64,000 nucleotides of DNA from Variovorax sp. PBL-H6 (GTDB lineage: Bacteria; Pseudomonadota; Gammaproteobacteria; Burkholderiales; Burkholderiaceae_C): the NCBI RefSeq assembly GCF_901827155.1, contig NZ_LR594659.1, forward strand, positions 1,240,001 to 1,304,000, given 5' to 3'. This document shows positions 44,500 through 52,478 of the stretch, piece by piece. Each line of letters starts with the position of its first letter. Position 1 is the stretch's first letter. A model generated the notes under the pieces. It was not told the origin of the DNA, did not search any database, and saw only the letters and a program-made list of their open reading frames with translations. The translations under genes and the position numbers were made by a program.

Positions 44500-44914
44500 T
44501 CTTGCCTTCGCCGCCGGGTTGGCCATCGGGGCCGAGCGAGAACACGTCGATTTCGCCCTTCAGGCCCGGGTTCATGTATTGGTAGGGGCGGCCCCACGGG
44601 TCGTTGGGCAGCTTCTCGATGTAGGGCTTCCAATTGGGTGCTGCGGGACCGGTGGTGGGCCGCGCCAGAAGCGCTTGCAGGCCCTGCTCGGCCGTCGGAT
44701 AGCGTTGGTTGTCGAGCCGGTAGAGCTTGAGCGCCTGCATCAGGTTGTTGACATCGGTGCGGGCAGCGGTCACGCGCGCGTCGTCGGCGCGCTCGATCAC
44801 GTTGGGCACGATCAGCGCCGCGAGCACGCCGATGATGACCAGCACGACCATCAGCTCGATGAGGGTGAAGCCTCGCTGGAGGGTCCGCGCGATGGGACGT
44901 TGAAAAAGGGACAT
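44474..44914 (-). CDS. gspG: Type II secretion major pseudopilin GspG
   Basis: The 146-residue major pseudopilin has the leader MSLFQRPIARTLQRG cut before FTLIELMVVLVIIGVLAAL, with glutamate at +5. The conserved GspG body includes DVNNLMQALKLYRLDNQRYP, QGLQALL, LPNDPWGRPYQYMNPG and the calcium-site end VFSLGPDGQPGGEG. It is the first gene of the minus-strand gsp run, divergent from gspC with 62 bp between them. Confidence 0.96.
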   Translation of the reverse strand: MSLFQRPIARTLQRGFTLIELMVVLVIIGVLAALIVPNVIERADDARVTAARTDVNNLMQALKLYRLDNQRYPTAEQGLQALLARPTTGPAAPNWKPYIEKLPNDPWGRPYQYMNPGLKGEIDVFSLGPDGQPGGEGKNADIGSWQ

Positions 44915-44976
44915 GAATGTGGGAGGGGGAGTGGGAAATGCGCGTGGGCGCCTGCGCTGAATGATAATCCCGCCCC

Positions 44977-45510
44977 ATGGCAGCTTCCTACGCCCCCGCC
45001 CGCTGGCCCTCGGCCATGGCGACCACCGTCTTGTGGGCGCTGGCCGCCGCGAGCATCGTGTTCTGGGGGCTGCGGCTGATGTCGCCGTCCGATGCAGTCG
45101 CGCCGCCCGCCCTGAACAGCAACGCCGCGGTGACGGTCGATCCGGCGGCGGTCGCGCAGATGCTGGGTGTGGTGCCGAGCCAGGCCGCGGTCGTGGCGAC
45201 GCCGGATGCCGCCAGCCGCTTCCAGCTGCTCGGCGTGGTGGCCGACGCAGACCAGCAGGGCGCTGCGCTGATTGCCGTCGACGGCAAGCCCGCCCGGCCC
45301 TTCCGTGTCGGAGCCAAGTTGGCCGATGGCTATGTGCTGCAGTCGGTCAGCGCACGGGCCGCCTCTCTGGGGGCCAGCGTCGATGCCGCGCCGGCCTTCA
45401 CGCTGCAATTGCCGGCGCGGCCGCTCGCCGTCAACGGCCCTGCGCCTTCTCTGTCCGATGCGCCGCAGCCCGTGGTCGCGCCGCCTGAGCGTCGCGGAGT
45501 CCGGCGCTAG
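44977..45510 (+). CDS. gspC: Type II secretion protein GspC
   Basis: The 177-residue protein has one membrane helix (about 16-36, VLWALAAASIVFWGLRLM) and a periplasmic homology region (ASRFQLLGVVADADQQGAALIAVDGKPARPFRVG), which contacts the N0 domain of the secretin. No PDZ domain follows; the tail is proline-rich, as in short beta-proteobacterial GspC. It is transcribed away from gspG. Its stop codon shares a CTAG tetranucleotide with the stop of ilvA on the other strand. Confidence 0.9.
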   Translation: MAASYAPARWPSAMATTVLWALAAASIVFWGLRLMSPSDAVAPPALNSNAAVTVDPAAVAQMLGVVPSQAAVVATPDAASRFQLLGVVADADQQGAALIAVDGKPARPFRVGAKLADGYVLQSVSARAASLGASVDAAPAFTLQLPARPLAVNGPAPSLSDAPQPVVAPPERRGVRR

Positions 45511-47060
45511 GCCTGCAGGAACAGCCGATAGACCGGGTTGCCGGTTTCCTCGACGAAGGGATAGTCCAGCGTCCGCAGGAATTCGTCGAAGGCCTTCTGG
45601 TCTGCCGCCGGGACCTGCAGCCCGACCAGTATTCGGCCATAGTCGGCGCCCTGGTTGCGGTAGTGGAAGAGGCTGATGTTCCAGGTGGGCCGCATGAGGC
45701 TCAGGAACTTGAGCAGCGCGCCGGGCCGCTCGGGGAACACGAAGCGCAGCAGCCGCTCGTCGTGCGCCAGCGCGCTGCGGCCGCCCACCAGGTGGCGGAT
45801 GTGCTCCTTGGCGAGCTCGTCGTGCGTGAGGTCGATGGTGCCGTAGCCGTGGGCGAGGAAGGTCTCGGTGATGGTTTTCGACTCGCCGTGCGTCTGGGTG
45901 GTCAAGCCCACGAACACATGCGCCTCCCTGGCGTCGCTGATCCGATAGTTGAATTCGGTCACGCTGCGCGACGCACCGGGCAACTGTCCCACCAGCTCGC
46001 AGAAGCGCCGGAAGCTGCCGCGCTCCTCCGGAATGGTGACGGCGAACAGGGCCTCGCGCTCCTCGCCCACCTCGGCGCGTTCGGCGACGAAACGCAGCCG
46101 GTCGAAGTTCATGTTGGCGCCGCAGAGGATGGCTGCGTACGTCTGGCCCCGCGTGCCGTGGGCCTCGACGTACTGCTTGATCGCAGCCACCGCAAGCGCC
46201 CCGGCGGGCTCGACGATGCTGCGGGTGTCGATGAACACGTCCTTGATCCCGGCACACACCGCGTCGGTGTCCACGGTGATGAACTCGTCCACCAGCTCGC
46301 GAGAGATCCGGAAGGTCTCCTCGCCGACCAGCTTGACCGCGGTGCCATCGGAGAACAGGCCTACATCGGCCAGCGTCACCCGTTCGCGCGCGGTGACGGA
46401 GCGCAGCATCGCATCCGAATCGTTCATCTGGACGCCGATCACCTTGATCTCGGGTCGCACGGCCTTGATGTAGTTGGCAACGCCCGAGATCAATCCGCCG
46501 CCGCCGATGGCGACGAAGACCGCATCGAGCGGGCCCTGGTGCTGGCGCAGGATCTCCATTGCGATCGTGCCCTGGCCGGCGATGACGTCGGGGTCGTCGA
46601 AGGGGTGTACGAAGACGAGGCCATGAAGCTTCTGCTGCTCCAGCGCGTAGCCATAGGCGTCAGAGTAGCTGTCGCCGTGCAGTTGCACTTCTCCGCCGAG
46701 CGCGCGCACGGCGTCAATCTTGAGCTGCGGCGTGGTTACCGGCATCACGATTACTGCTCGTGCGCCGAGCTTGCGGGCACTGAGCGCGACGCCCTGGGCA
46801 TGGTTGCCGGCCGACGCACAAATTACGCCTCTGGCGAGTTGCTCTGGGCTCAGGTGAGCCATCTTGTTGTAGGCCCCCCGCAGCTTGAAGCTGAAGACCG
46901 CCTGCTGATCCTCGCGCTTGAGCAGCACCGTGTTGCCCAGCCGCGCGCTCAGCGCTTGCGCCGGCTCGAGCGCGGATTCCACCGCCACATCGTAAACACG
47001 GGCCGTGAGAATCTTCTTCAGGTAGTCGGCAGGGGAAAGCGGAGCGGGCGGCGTGGACAT
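45507..47060 (-). CDS. ilvA: Threonine ammonia-lyase, biosynthetic (IlvA)
   Basis: The 517-residue PLP enzyme deaminates threonine to 2-oxobutanoate, the first step to isoleucine. The PLP lysine is in SFKLRGAYN (near Lys59) and the phosphate loop is GGGGLISG. The C-terminal third holds two ACT-like domains (ALFAVTIPEERGSF; LRFVFPERPGALLKF) for isoleucine and valine feedback, as in long biosynthetic forms. The ATG at 47060 is chosen; one at 47084 would add eight residues. A strong terminator ends 43 bp upstream on the same strand, so ilvA expression may depend on readthrough or a promoter in that short gap. Confidence 0.95.
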   Translation of the reverse strand: MSTPPAPLSPADYLKKILTARVYDVAVESALEPAQALSARLGNTVLLKREDQQAVFSFKLRGAYNKMAHLSPEQLARGVICASAGNHAQGVALSARKLGARAVIVMPVTTPQLKIDAVRALGGEVQLHGDSYSDAYGYALEQQKLHGLVFVHPFDDPDVIAGQGTIAMEILRQHQGPLDAVFVAIGGGGLISGVANYIKAVRPEIKVIGVQMNDSDAMLRSVTARERVTLADVGLFSDGTAVKLVGEETFRISRELVDEFITVDTDAVCAGIKDVFIDTRSIVEPAGALAVAAIKQYVEAHGTRGQTYAAILCGANMNFDRLRFVAERAEVGEEREALFAVTIPEERGSFRRFCELVGQLPGASRSVTEFNYRISDAREAHVFVGLTTQTHGESKTITETFLAHGYGTIDLTHDELAKEHIRHLVGGRSALAHDERLLRFVFPERPGALLKFLSLMRPTWNISLFHYRNQGADYGRILVGLQVPAADQKAFDEFLRTLDYPFVEETGNPVYRLFLQA

Positions 47061-47103
47061 AAGGTCCGGATCATAGGCTGCCATTCCGCTGCCACAGCCT
47101 CAA

Positions 47104-47194
47104 GAAAAAAGCCCCGGGCCTTGCGGCTCGGGGCTAAATCCACCAATTGGGAGGGTGGAGGAGACAACTGGTACACACGTTTCCGTGTGCGATG
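47104..47194 (-). ncRNA. Candidate small RNA with anti-Shine-Dalgarno motif
   Basis: On minus, a -10 box is followed by about 90 nt with three hairpins. The first is CACACG-GAAA-CGUGUG (47174-47189). The second is UCCACC/GGUGGA with a nine-base loop (47139-47159). The last is a terminator AGCCCCG/CGGGGCU with GCAA loop (47110-47135) followed by six U. CUCCUCC (47157-47163) lies at the foot of the second hairpin and a CUCCC in its loop; both match the anti-SD of 16S rRNA. From memory the layout recalls the Rfam 'Betaproteobacteria toxic small RNA' family. It could instead act as a leader of ilvA. Confidence 0.65.
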
Positions 47195-47200
47195 AAATAA

Positions 47201-47228
47201 AGTATATCGACTCTTTGTTGCATTGCAA
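47201..47228 (-). promoter_or_regulatory. Sigma-70-type promoter for the candidate small RNA
   Basis: On minus, TTGCAA (47223-47228) and TATACT (47201-47206) are separated by 16 bp. The -10 is one base from consensus. Transcription would begin near 47193-47195, directly before the first hairpin. Confidence 0.6.
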
Positions 47229-47231
47229 CAA
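47215..47231. promoter_or_regulatory. Perfect 17-bp palindrome, possible operator
   Basis: TTGTTGCA and TGCAACAA flank a single T. The palindrome covers the -35 box of the small-RNA promoter and lies 80 bp before the OsmC gene on the other strand, so a repressor bound here could control one or both. A related inverted repeat lies at 48492-48513. Confidence 0.55.
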
Positions 47232-47310
47232 GGCAGTGACGCTTTTCCAACACAAATCGACGGCAGCGTGATCTTCCTCGCTGAGCGTCGTGACTCTGGA
47301 GTCTGCAAGG

Positions 47311-47760
47311 ATGGAATGCACAGTGAGCTGGACCGGCGGCGCGGGAACGCTGTCGGCCATGGGTTTCGTCGCCGAGACCGGCAGCGGCCATGTCCTGACG
47401 ATGGACGGCGCGCCGGATACTGCGAAGCCGGAGAACGGCGGCCGGAACCTGGCCGCCCGGCCGATGGAAACGGTGCTGGCCGGCACCGGCGGGTGCACCG
47501 CATACGACGTGGTGCTGATCCTGAAGCGAGGGCGGCATCAGGTCGAGCGCGTCAGCGTCAAGCTGAGCAGCGAGCGAGCAGAGAAAGATCCGAAGGTCTT
47601 CACCAAGATCCACATGCACTTCACTGTGGCTGGCAAGAGTATTCCAGCTGCGGCCGTCGAGCGTGCGATTGCGCTCAGCCACGACACTTACTGCTCTGCA
47701 AGCGTCATGTTGGCCAAGACGGCCGAGATCACGACCAGCTTCGATCTCATCGAGACATGA
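47311..47760 (+). CDS. OsmC family protein
   Basis: The 149-residue OsmC/Ohr-fold protein has the two cysteines of the family at 62 (GTGGCTAYDVV) and 128 (HDTYCSASVML), which carry out thiol-dependent peroxide reduction in OsmC and Ohr. This subgroup (YhfA-like) has a less certain substrate. The ATG at 47311 has GGAG nine bases upstream; a GTG at 47290 would add seven residues. The protein is probably a cytoplasmic homodimer. It is divergent from the small-RNA promoter, with the palindrome between them. Confidence 0.9.
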   Translation: MECTVSWTGGAGTLSAMGFVAETGSGHVLTMDGAPDTAKPENGGRNLAARPMETVLAGTGGCTAYDVVLILKRGRHQVERVSVKLSSERAEKDPKVFTKIHMHFTVAGKSIPAAAVERAIALSHDTYCSASVMLAKTAEITTSFDLIET

Positions 47761-47778
47761 GCGCGGTGCCGACGCCCT

Positions 47779-48408
47779 TCATATGCGGTGGGCGACGGTG
47801 GTCATCACGCGGGACGCGAGGCGCATGAGGGCCTTGGCTGGCGCCGGTAATTCCTGCGCGCCGGCGCTCCAGGCCTGTGCCGCATGACGCGCCTCGTCCA
47901 GCTTCATCTGGTTGACCACCGCGCGCGAGGCTGTATCGCCCGCAGGTAGCCGGTCGAGGTGGCTGTCCAGATGGGCCTCGACCTGCCGCTCGGTCTCTGC
48001 GACGAATCCCAAGCTCAAGGGATCGCCGAGCCGCCCGGCCATGAGACCGAGTCCGAAAGCGCCCAGGTACCAGAGCGGATTCAGCGCCGAGGTGCGCGCG
48101 CCCAGTTCGTCGAGCCGCTGCTGCGTCCAGGCGAGATGATCCGTTTCCTCTCGCGCAGCCTCGTCGAAGTGCGCACGTAACTTCGGGTCCCGCGTGACCG
48201 CAGCCTGCGCCGTGTACAAGGCTTGGGCACACACCTCTCCGACGTGATTCACGCGCATCAATGCGCCGGCTTCGCGGCGCTCGGTTTGGCTGAGCTCGCT
48301 GCCGGGTCCGGCGGGCTGCGGCAAGGCGCGAGTCGCATGGGGTTTGGCAAACAAGGTACGCAGGGCCAAATCCGCAGTACCGAGGAGAGCATCGAAGGAA
48401 GGAGTCAT
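47779..48408 (-). CDS. coq7: Demethoxyubiquinone hydroxylase Coq7
   Basis: The 209-residue di-iron monooxygenase hydroxylates 2-polyprenyl-3-methyl-6-methoxy-1,4-benzoquinone in ubiquinone synthesis. The iron ligands are in [10 protein letters not shown] (Glu58), REETDHLA (Glu88, His91), [11 protein letters not shown] (Glu138 region) and KLDEARH (Glu172, His175). The family-typical start [10 protein letters not shown] at 48408 is used; in-frame ATGs at 48426 and 48435 exist. It is membrane-associated without a true membrane helix. It converges with the OsmC gene, with 18 bp between. Confidence 0.95.
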   Translation of the reverse strand: MTPSFDALLGTADLALRTLFAKPHATRALPQPAGPGSELSQTERREAGALMRVNHVGEVCAQALYTAQAAVTRDPKLRAHFDEAAREETDHLAWTQQRLDELGARTSALNPLWYLGAFGLGLMAGRLGDPLSLGFVAETERQVEAHLDSHLDRLPAGDTASRAVVNQMKLDEARHAAQAWSAGAQELPAPAKALMRLASRVMTTVAHRI

Positions 48409-48491
48409 GGAGCGATTGGAACGCATGCGCAACATTACTTTGACCCGAGAGGTTTTGTTTCATATCGCGGGATCTTGCAGGTGCTTGGTGC

Positions 48492-48513
48492 TTTGTTGCA
48501 CGAGTGCAACGAA
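48492..48513. promoter_or_regulatory. Inverted repeat related to the 47215 palindrome
   Basis: TTTGTTGCA, four bases, then TGCAACGAA: nine-base arms with one mismatch. The half-site is the same as at 47214-47222, but the spacer is four rather than one. It lies between the divergent coq7 and porin genes, 83 bp before the coq7 start and 178 bp before the porin start. Confidence 0.45.
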
Positions 48514-48690
48514 ACGGCGAAGCGCGCCGCGTTTTCGGGAGAATTGTTTTGCCCAGACGAAGCGGCTCTGGTGCAATAGCGACAACTTCCCAAAAGGAGG
48601 TTGGCCCGGGGTCCGGTGGGAGCACAGAAGTGCCAGTCACGGTGAGCCCTTCGCACCGGAGCCCTATGTTTAACCTTGGAGAAACTTGCA

Positions 48691-49944
48691 ATGAAAAAAT
48701 CTCTAGTTGCCTTGGCTGCTCTGGCTGTTGCCGGCGTTGCCTCGGCGCAGTCGTCCGTGACGCTGTTCGGCGTGGTTGACGCCGCTGTCAGCGGCTACTC
48801 GAACAAGTCGGACCTCGCCGTCCCGTCGCTGACCACCCCGTTCCTGCCGGGCAGCGTCAAGGTTAGCCGCAGTGAGCTGCGCAACTCAGGCTACAACTCC
48901 AGCCGTCTGGGCTTCCGTGGCACGGAAGATCTCGGTGGTGGCCTGGCTGCCAGCTTCTGGCTCGAAGCCCCCATCAGCAACGATAACGGCCAGGAAGGCA
49001 TCGCTACCTTTGCTCGTCGCTCGACCGTGAGCCTGTCGGGCGGTTTCGGTGAAGTTCGTCTGGGCCGTGACTACACCCCGACGTTCTGGAATGACACCGT
49101 GTTCGATCCGTTCGGCACCAATGGCGTCGGCACCAACCTGATCAGCACCGCGAACAGCTCGTTCGGCGCGTGGAATGGCGGCGGGACGACCAGCGTCCCC
49201 GGCTTCACCAACGTGACCGGCAGCAACTACGTTCGTGCCAGCAACACCGTCGGCTACTTCCTGCCCCCGAACCTCGGTGGCTTCTATGGCCAGGTGATGT
49301 ACGGCTTCAACGAGCGTGACAAGTACGATCCGGGTAACGCGACCCCGGGCACGCTCACCACTGGCTTGAACACCCAGCGCACTGGTCGTTACGTCGGTGG
49401 CCGCTTCGGCTACGCCAACGGCCCGCTGGACGTTGCTGCCTCCTATGGCAACAGCACGGTCGGCGATGCCTTCTACGCAGGTACCACGACCGCGGTCAAG
49501 ACCTTCAATCTCGGCGCTTCCTACGACTTCGGCGTCGTGAAGCTCTTCGGTGAATACTCGAAGGCCAAGAACGAAGTTGACGTCGAAAGCGCCTTCCTCT
49601 TCGCCCCGACTGACATCGACCTGAAGGGTTGGCTGCTCGGCGCGACCGTGCCTGTCGGTCCCGGCCTGATCCGTGTGGCGTACTCTGCTGTCAAGTACGA
49701 CTTCAACCTGACGCCTACCCCGTTCTTCACCACCGACGATCCGAAGGCCAACAAGTTTGCCATCGGCTACGTGCACAACCTGTCGAAGCGTACGGCCCTG
49801 TACGCCACGGTGGCTCGTGTTCGCAACAAGAATGGCGCTGCCCTGAGCTTGGGCGGCCCGACCTTCCTGACCAGTTTCGGCGGCGCTTCGTATGCTCCGA
49901 AGACTTCGACGGGTTACGACTTCGGTATCCGTCACGCTTTCTGA
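48691..49944 (+). CDS. Gram-negative porin (Burkholderia type)
   Basis: The 417-residue outer-membrane general porin has a signal peptide (MKKSLVALAALAVAGVASAQ) and then the porin_4 start SSVTLFGVVDAAVSGYS. Key sequences are RLGFRGTEDLGGGLAASFWLE, GFGEVRLGRDYTP (the L3 constriction region follows) and a final strand ending in phenylalanine (YDFGIRHAF), the BAM recognition signal. It uses more T-ending codons (CGT, GCT) than its neighbours, which fits high expression. GGAG stands nine bases before the ATG, and a strong terminator follows. Confidence 0.96.
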   Translation: MKKSLVALAALAVAGVASAQSSVTLFGVVDAAVSGYSNKSDLAVPSLTTPFLPGSVKVSRSELRNSGYNSSRLGFRGTEDLGGGLAASFWLEAPISNDNGQEGIATFARRSTVSLSGGFGEVRLGRDYTPTFWNDTVFDPFGTNGVGTNLISTANSSFGAWNGGGTTSVPGFTNVTGSNYVRASNTVGYFLPPNLGGFYGQVMYGFNERDKYDPGNATPGTLTTGLNTQRTGRYVGGRFGYANGPLDVAASYGNSTVGDAFYAGTTTAVKTFNLGASYDFGVVKLFGEYSKAKNEVDVESAFLFAPTDIDLKGWLLGATVPVGPGLIRVAYSAVKYDFNLTPTPFFTTDDPKANKFAIGYVHNLSKRTALYATVARVRNKNGAALSLGGPTFLTSFGGASYAPKTSTGYDFGIRHAF

Positions 49945-49986
49945 TCTGAGGCTGGCGTAAGCCAGCTTCGAACGGGAAGTTCTTGA

Positions 49987-50024
49987 AAGCCGTCCGACGA
50001 AAGTCGGGCGGCTTTTTTCTTTTC
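49987..50024 (+). terminator. Rho-independent terminator of the porin gene
   Basis: A 12-bp stem (AAGCCGTCCGAC with GTCGGGCGGCTT, one G-U pair, GAAA loop) runs into six T and then CTTTT, 43 bases after the porin stop. A smaller hairpin GCTGGC/GCCAGC lies just before it at about 49953-49969. Confidence 0.9.
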
Positions 50025-50212
50025 CCGGCTTTCGCGAACTGGGATATTCCTCGACCGGGGCCCTGTCGGCTCGACTGGCGGCCGATCGGGGTGAATGGAT
50101 GTCGACAAGCTCGCCTGCTTTCCTGGCGATCTCAAGAGGGCTACACCCCGGGGAATCACCTCTTGGGCATACCGCTTGCTCTGCTAGCATCATTGAACAC
50201 GTGCCCTGCTGA

Positions 50213-51193
50213 ATGATTGCTTTCGTACTGCGTCGCCTGATACAGGCCGTGATCGTCATGGTCGCGGTCGCTTTCATCGCCTTCCTCTTATTCCAGTACG
50301 TGGGCGATCCCGTGGTGTTCCTGCTCGGTCAGGATGCGAGGCCCGAGCAGATCCGCGAGCTGCGCGCCGCACTCGGCCTGGACAAGCCCTTCTTCGTCCA
50401 GTTCTGGCATTTCCTGGTCAACGCGTCGCAAGGCGAGTTCGGGCTCAGCCTGCGGCTGGGCAGCAAAGTGTCGCGACTGATCGGCGAACGATTCCCAGCA
50501 ACACTGGAGCTCGCGCTGGTTGCCGCCTTCCTGGCTCTGGCGATCGGCGTCCCGATGGGTGTCTACACGGCGTTGCGGCGGGGCACCTTCATGAGCCAGC
50601 TGTTCATGATGATCTCGCTGCTGGGCGTTTCGCTTCCCACCTTCTTGATCGGCATCCTGCTGATCCTGGTCTTCGCCGTGCTGCTCGGCTGGTTTCCCAG
50701 CTTCGGGCGAGGTGAGACGGTGCAGTTGGGTTGGTGGAGCACCGGCCTTCTAAGCGCTGACGGCTGGATGCACATCGTGCTACCGGCGGTGACGCTCGCG
50801 ATCTTCCAGCTCACGTTGATCCTGCGGCTGGTGCGCGCCGAGATGCTGGAGGTCCTGCGCACCGACTACATCAAGTTCGCGCGAGCTCGCGGCCTCTCGG
50901 ACCGCGCCATTCATTTCGGGCACGCGCTCAAAAACACGCTGGTGCCGGTCATGACCATCACTGGCCTGCAGTTGGGCGGACTGATCGCCTTCGCCATCAT
51001 CACTGAGTCGGTGTTCCAGTGGCCCGGCATGGGCCTGCTCTTCATCCAAGCCGTCACCTTCGCAGATATTCCAGTCATGGCTGCCTACCTGTGCCTGATC
51101 GCACTGATCTTCGTCGTCATCAACCTGGTCGTGGACCTGCTGTACTTCGTGGTTGACCCGCGATTGCGCATCGGCAGGGCAGGAGGGCATTGA
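50213..51193 (+). CDS. Peptide ABC transporter permease (DppB/OppB type)
   Basis: The 326-residue inner-membrane permease has the first helix at about 9-30, the conserved DppB start LRRLIQAVIVMVAVAFIAFL and the ALGLDKPFFVQFWHF loop. The EAA coupling loop is DYIKFARARGLSDRAIHFGHA (about 221-241), followed by further helices to the end. It pairs with the DppC-type permease at 54139. Between them come an amidohydrolase gene and the binding-protein gene, an unusual order. It starts 268 bp after the porin gene, beyond that gene's terminator. Confidence 0.93.
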   Translation: MIAFVLRRLIQAVIVMVAVAFIAFLLFQYVGDPVVFLLGQDARPEQIRELRAALGLDKPFFVQFWHFLVNASQGEFGLSLRLGSKVSRLIGERFPATLELALVAAFLALAIGVPMGVYTALRRGTFMSQLFMMISLLGVSLPTFLIGILLILVFAVLLGWFPSFGRGETVQLGWWSTGLLSADGWMHIVLPAVTLAIFQLTLILRLVRAEMLEVLRTDYIKFARARGLSDRAIHFGHALKNTLVPVMTITGLQLGGLIAFAIITESVFQWPGMGLLFIQAVTFADIPVMAAYLCLIALIFVVINLVVDLLYFVVDPRLRIGRAGGH

Positions 51194-51195
51194 CG

Positions 51196-52452
51196 ATGAA
51201 CGCCCTTTGCTATCAAGCCTCAGGACGGGCCTTTGCGCACATCGCCCGCTTCCATCCGGAGATCACTGCCTTCCGACGCGACCTGCATGTGCATCCCGAG
51301 CTCGGCTTCGAGGAACTCTACACCTCCGGTCGCGTGCAGGAGTCGCTGAGGGCGTGCGGTGTCGACGAGATCCATCCCGGCATCGGCAAGACGGGCGTCG
51401 TCGGTGTGATCCGCGGGCGTTCCACCGCCAGCGGCCGCATGATCGGCCTGCGCGCCGACATGGACGCGCTGCCGATGTGCGAGGACAACGACTTCGGCTG
51501 GCGCTCCGCGAACAAGGGCCTGATGCACGGCTGCGGCCACGACGGCCATACCGCCATGCTGGTCGGCGCCGCGCGCTACCTGGCCGAAACCCGCGACTTC
51601 GACGGGACGGCCGTCCTGATCTTCCAGCCAGGGGAGGAGGGCTTCGCCGGCGCACGCGCAATGATCGAGGACGGCTTGTTCGACCGTTTCCCCGTCAGCG
51701 CGGTCTACGCGATGCACAACTGGCCCGGCCTGCCTGCCGGCACGGTAGGAATCAACCGCGGCGCCATGATGGCGGCAGCCGACCGCATCACCATCGAGAT
51801 CGAGGGCAAGGGTGGCCACGGCGCCCATGCCTACCTCACCGTCGACCCTGTGCTGGTCTCGGCCCATATCATTACCGCGGTGCAGACCATCGTCTCGCGC
51901 AATGTGCGGCCCATCGATGCGGCCGTGATCAGCATCTGCGCTGTGCAGGCGGGCGACCTTGGCGCGATGAGCGTGGTGCCCGGCAAGGCGACCCTGGTGG
52001 GCACGGTGCGCACCTTCAGCGTGCGCGTGCAGGCACAGATCGAGCAGCGGCTGGTGGAGCTGTGCTCCGCGGTCGCGGCCGGTTTCGGGGCCACCGCGCA
52101 GGTGAAGTTCGAGCGCATCTACCCCGCCACCATCAACACCGCGCCCGAGGCAATGTTCGCCGGCGATGTCGCGCAATCCCTGGTAGGTGCGCACAACGTC
52201 GAGCGCAACATGGAGCCAAGCATGGGAGCGGAGGACTTCTCCTTTATGCTGCAGAAGAAGGCCGGCGCCTATTTGCGCATTGGCCAGGATGCACGGGGCG
52301 GCGCATTCCTGCACAACAGCCGCTACGACTTCAACGATGAAATCCTGCCGCTCGGCGCCGCCTTGCATGCCGGCCTGATCGAGCAGGGCATGCCCCTGAA
52401 CGCCGCAGACCCGCCCGCCACCACAGGCGTGGCCACGTCAGCGGTGTCTTGA
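51196..52452 (+). CDS. M20 family amidohydrolase/peptidase
   Basis: The 418-residue metal-dependent hydrolase of the hippurate hydrolase / N-acyl amino acid amidohydrolase group has HGCGHDGHTAML (metal ligands near Cys113, His115), QPGEEG (Glu147-Glu148) and AMHNWPG. A dimerisation domain lies around 190-310 (GKGGHGAHAYLTVDPVL), and the late metal ligand region is PSMGAEDFSFML. The ATG at 51196 is chosen because AGGAGG lies nine bases before it; the TTG six bases earlier is too close. Located inside a peptide-transporter operon, it probably hydrolyses the imported compound. No signal peptide. Confidence 0.9.
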   Translation: MNALCYQASGRAFAHIARFHPEITAFRRDLHVHPELGFEELYTSGRVQESLRACGVDEIHPGIGKTGVVGVIRGRSTASGRMIGLRADMDALPMCEDNDFGWRSANKGLMHGCGHDGHTAMLVGAARYLAETRDFDGTAVLIFQPGEEGFAGARAMIEDGLFDRFPVSAVYAMHNWPGLPAGTVGINRGAMMAAADRITIEIEGKGGHGAHAYLTVDPVLVSAHIITAVQTIVSRNVRPIDAAVISICAVQAGDLGAMSVVPGKATLVGTVRTFSVRVQAQIEQRLVELCSAVAAGFGATAQVKFERIYPATINTAPEAMFAGDVAQSLVGAHNVERNMEPSMGAEDFSFMLQKKAGAYLRIGQDARGGAFLHNSRYDFNDEILPLGAALHAGLIEQGMPLNAADPPATTGVATSAVS

Positions 52453-52478
52453 GTCTTTCCAACCCGAGGAGTGCTTCC

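Noticed and set aside
47134..47222. A 29-codon leader-peptide-like ORF ending in two tryptophan codons before the terminator upstream of ilvA
   Set aside because: Its ATG lies upstream of the likely -10 box, it has no ribosome binding site and its sequence has no run of isoleucine or threonine codons expected for ilvA attenuation. A small RNA explains the region better, though attenuation is not fully excluded.
49953..49969. A second terminator directly after the porin gene
   Set aside because: The hairpin GCTGGC/GCCAGC has no U run after it; the real terminator is at 49987-50024.
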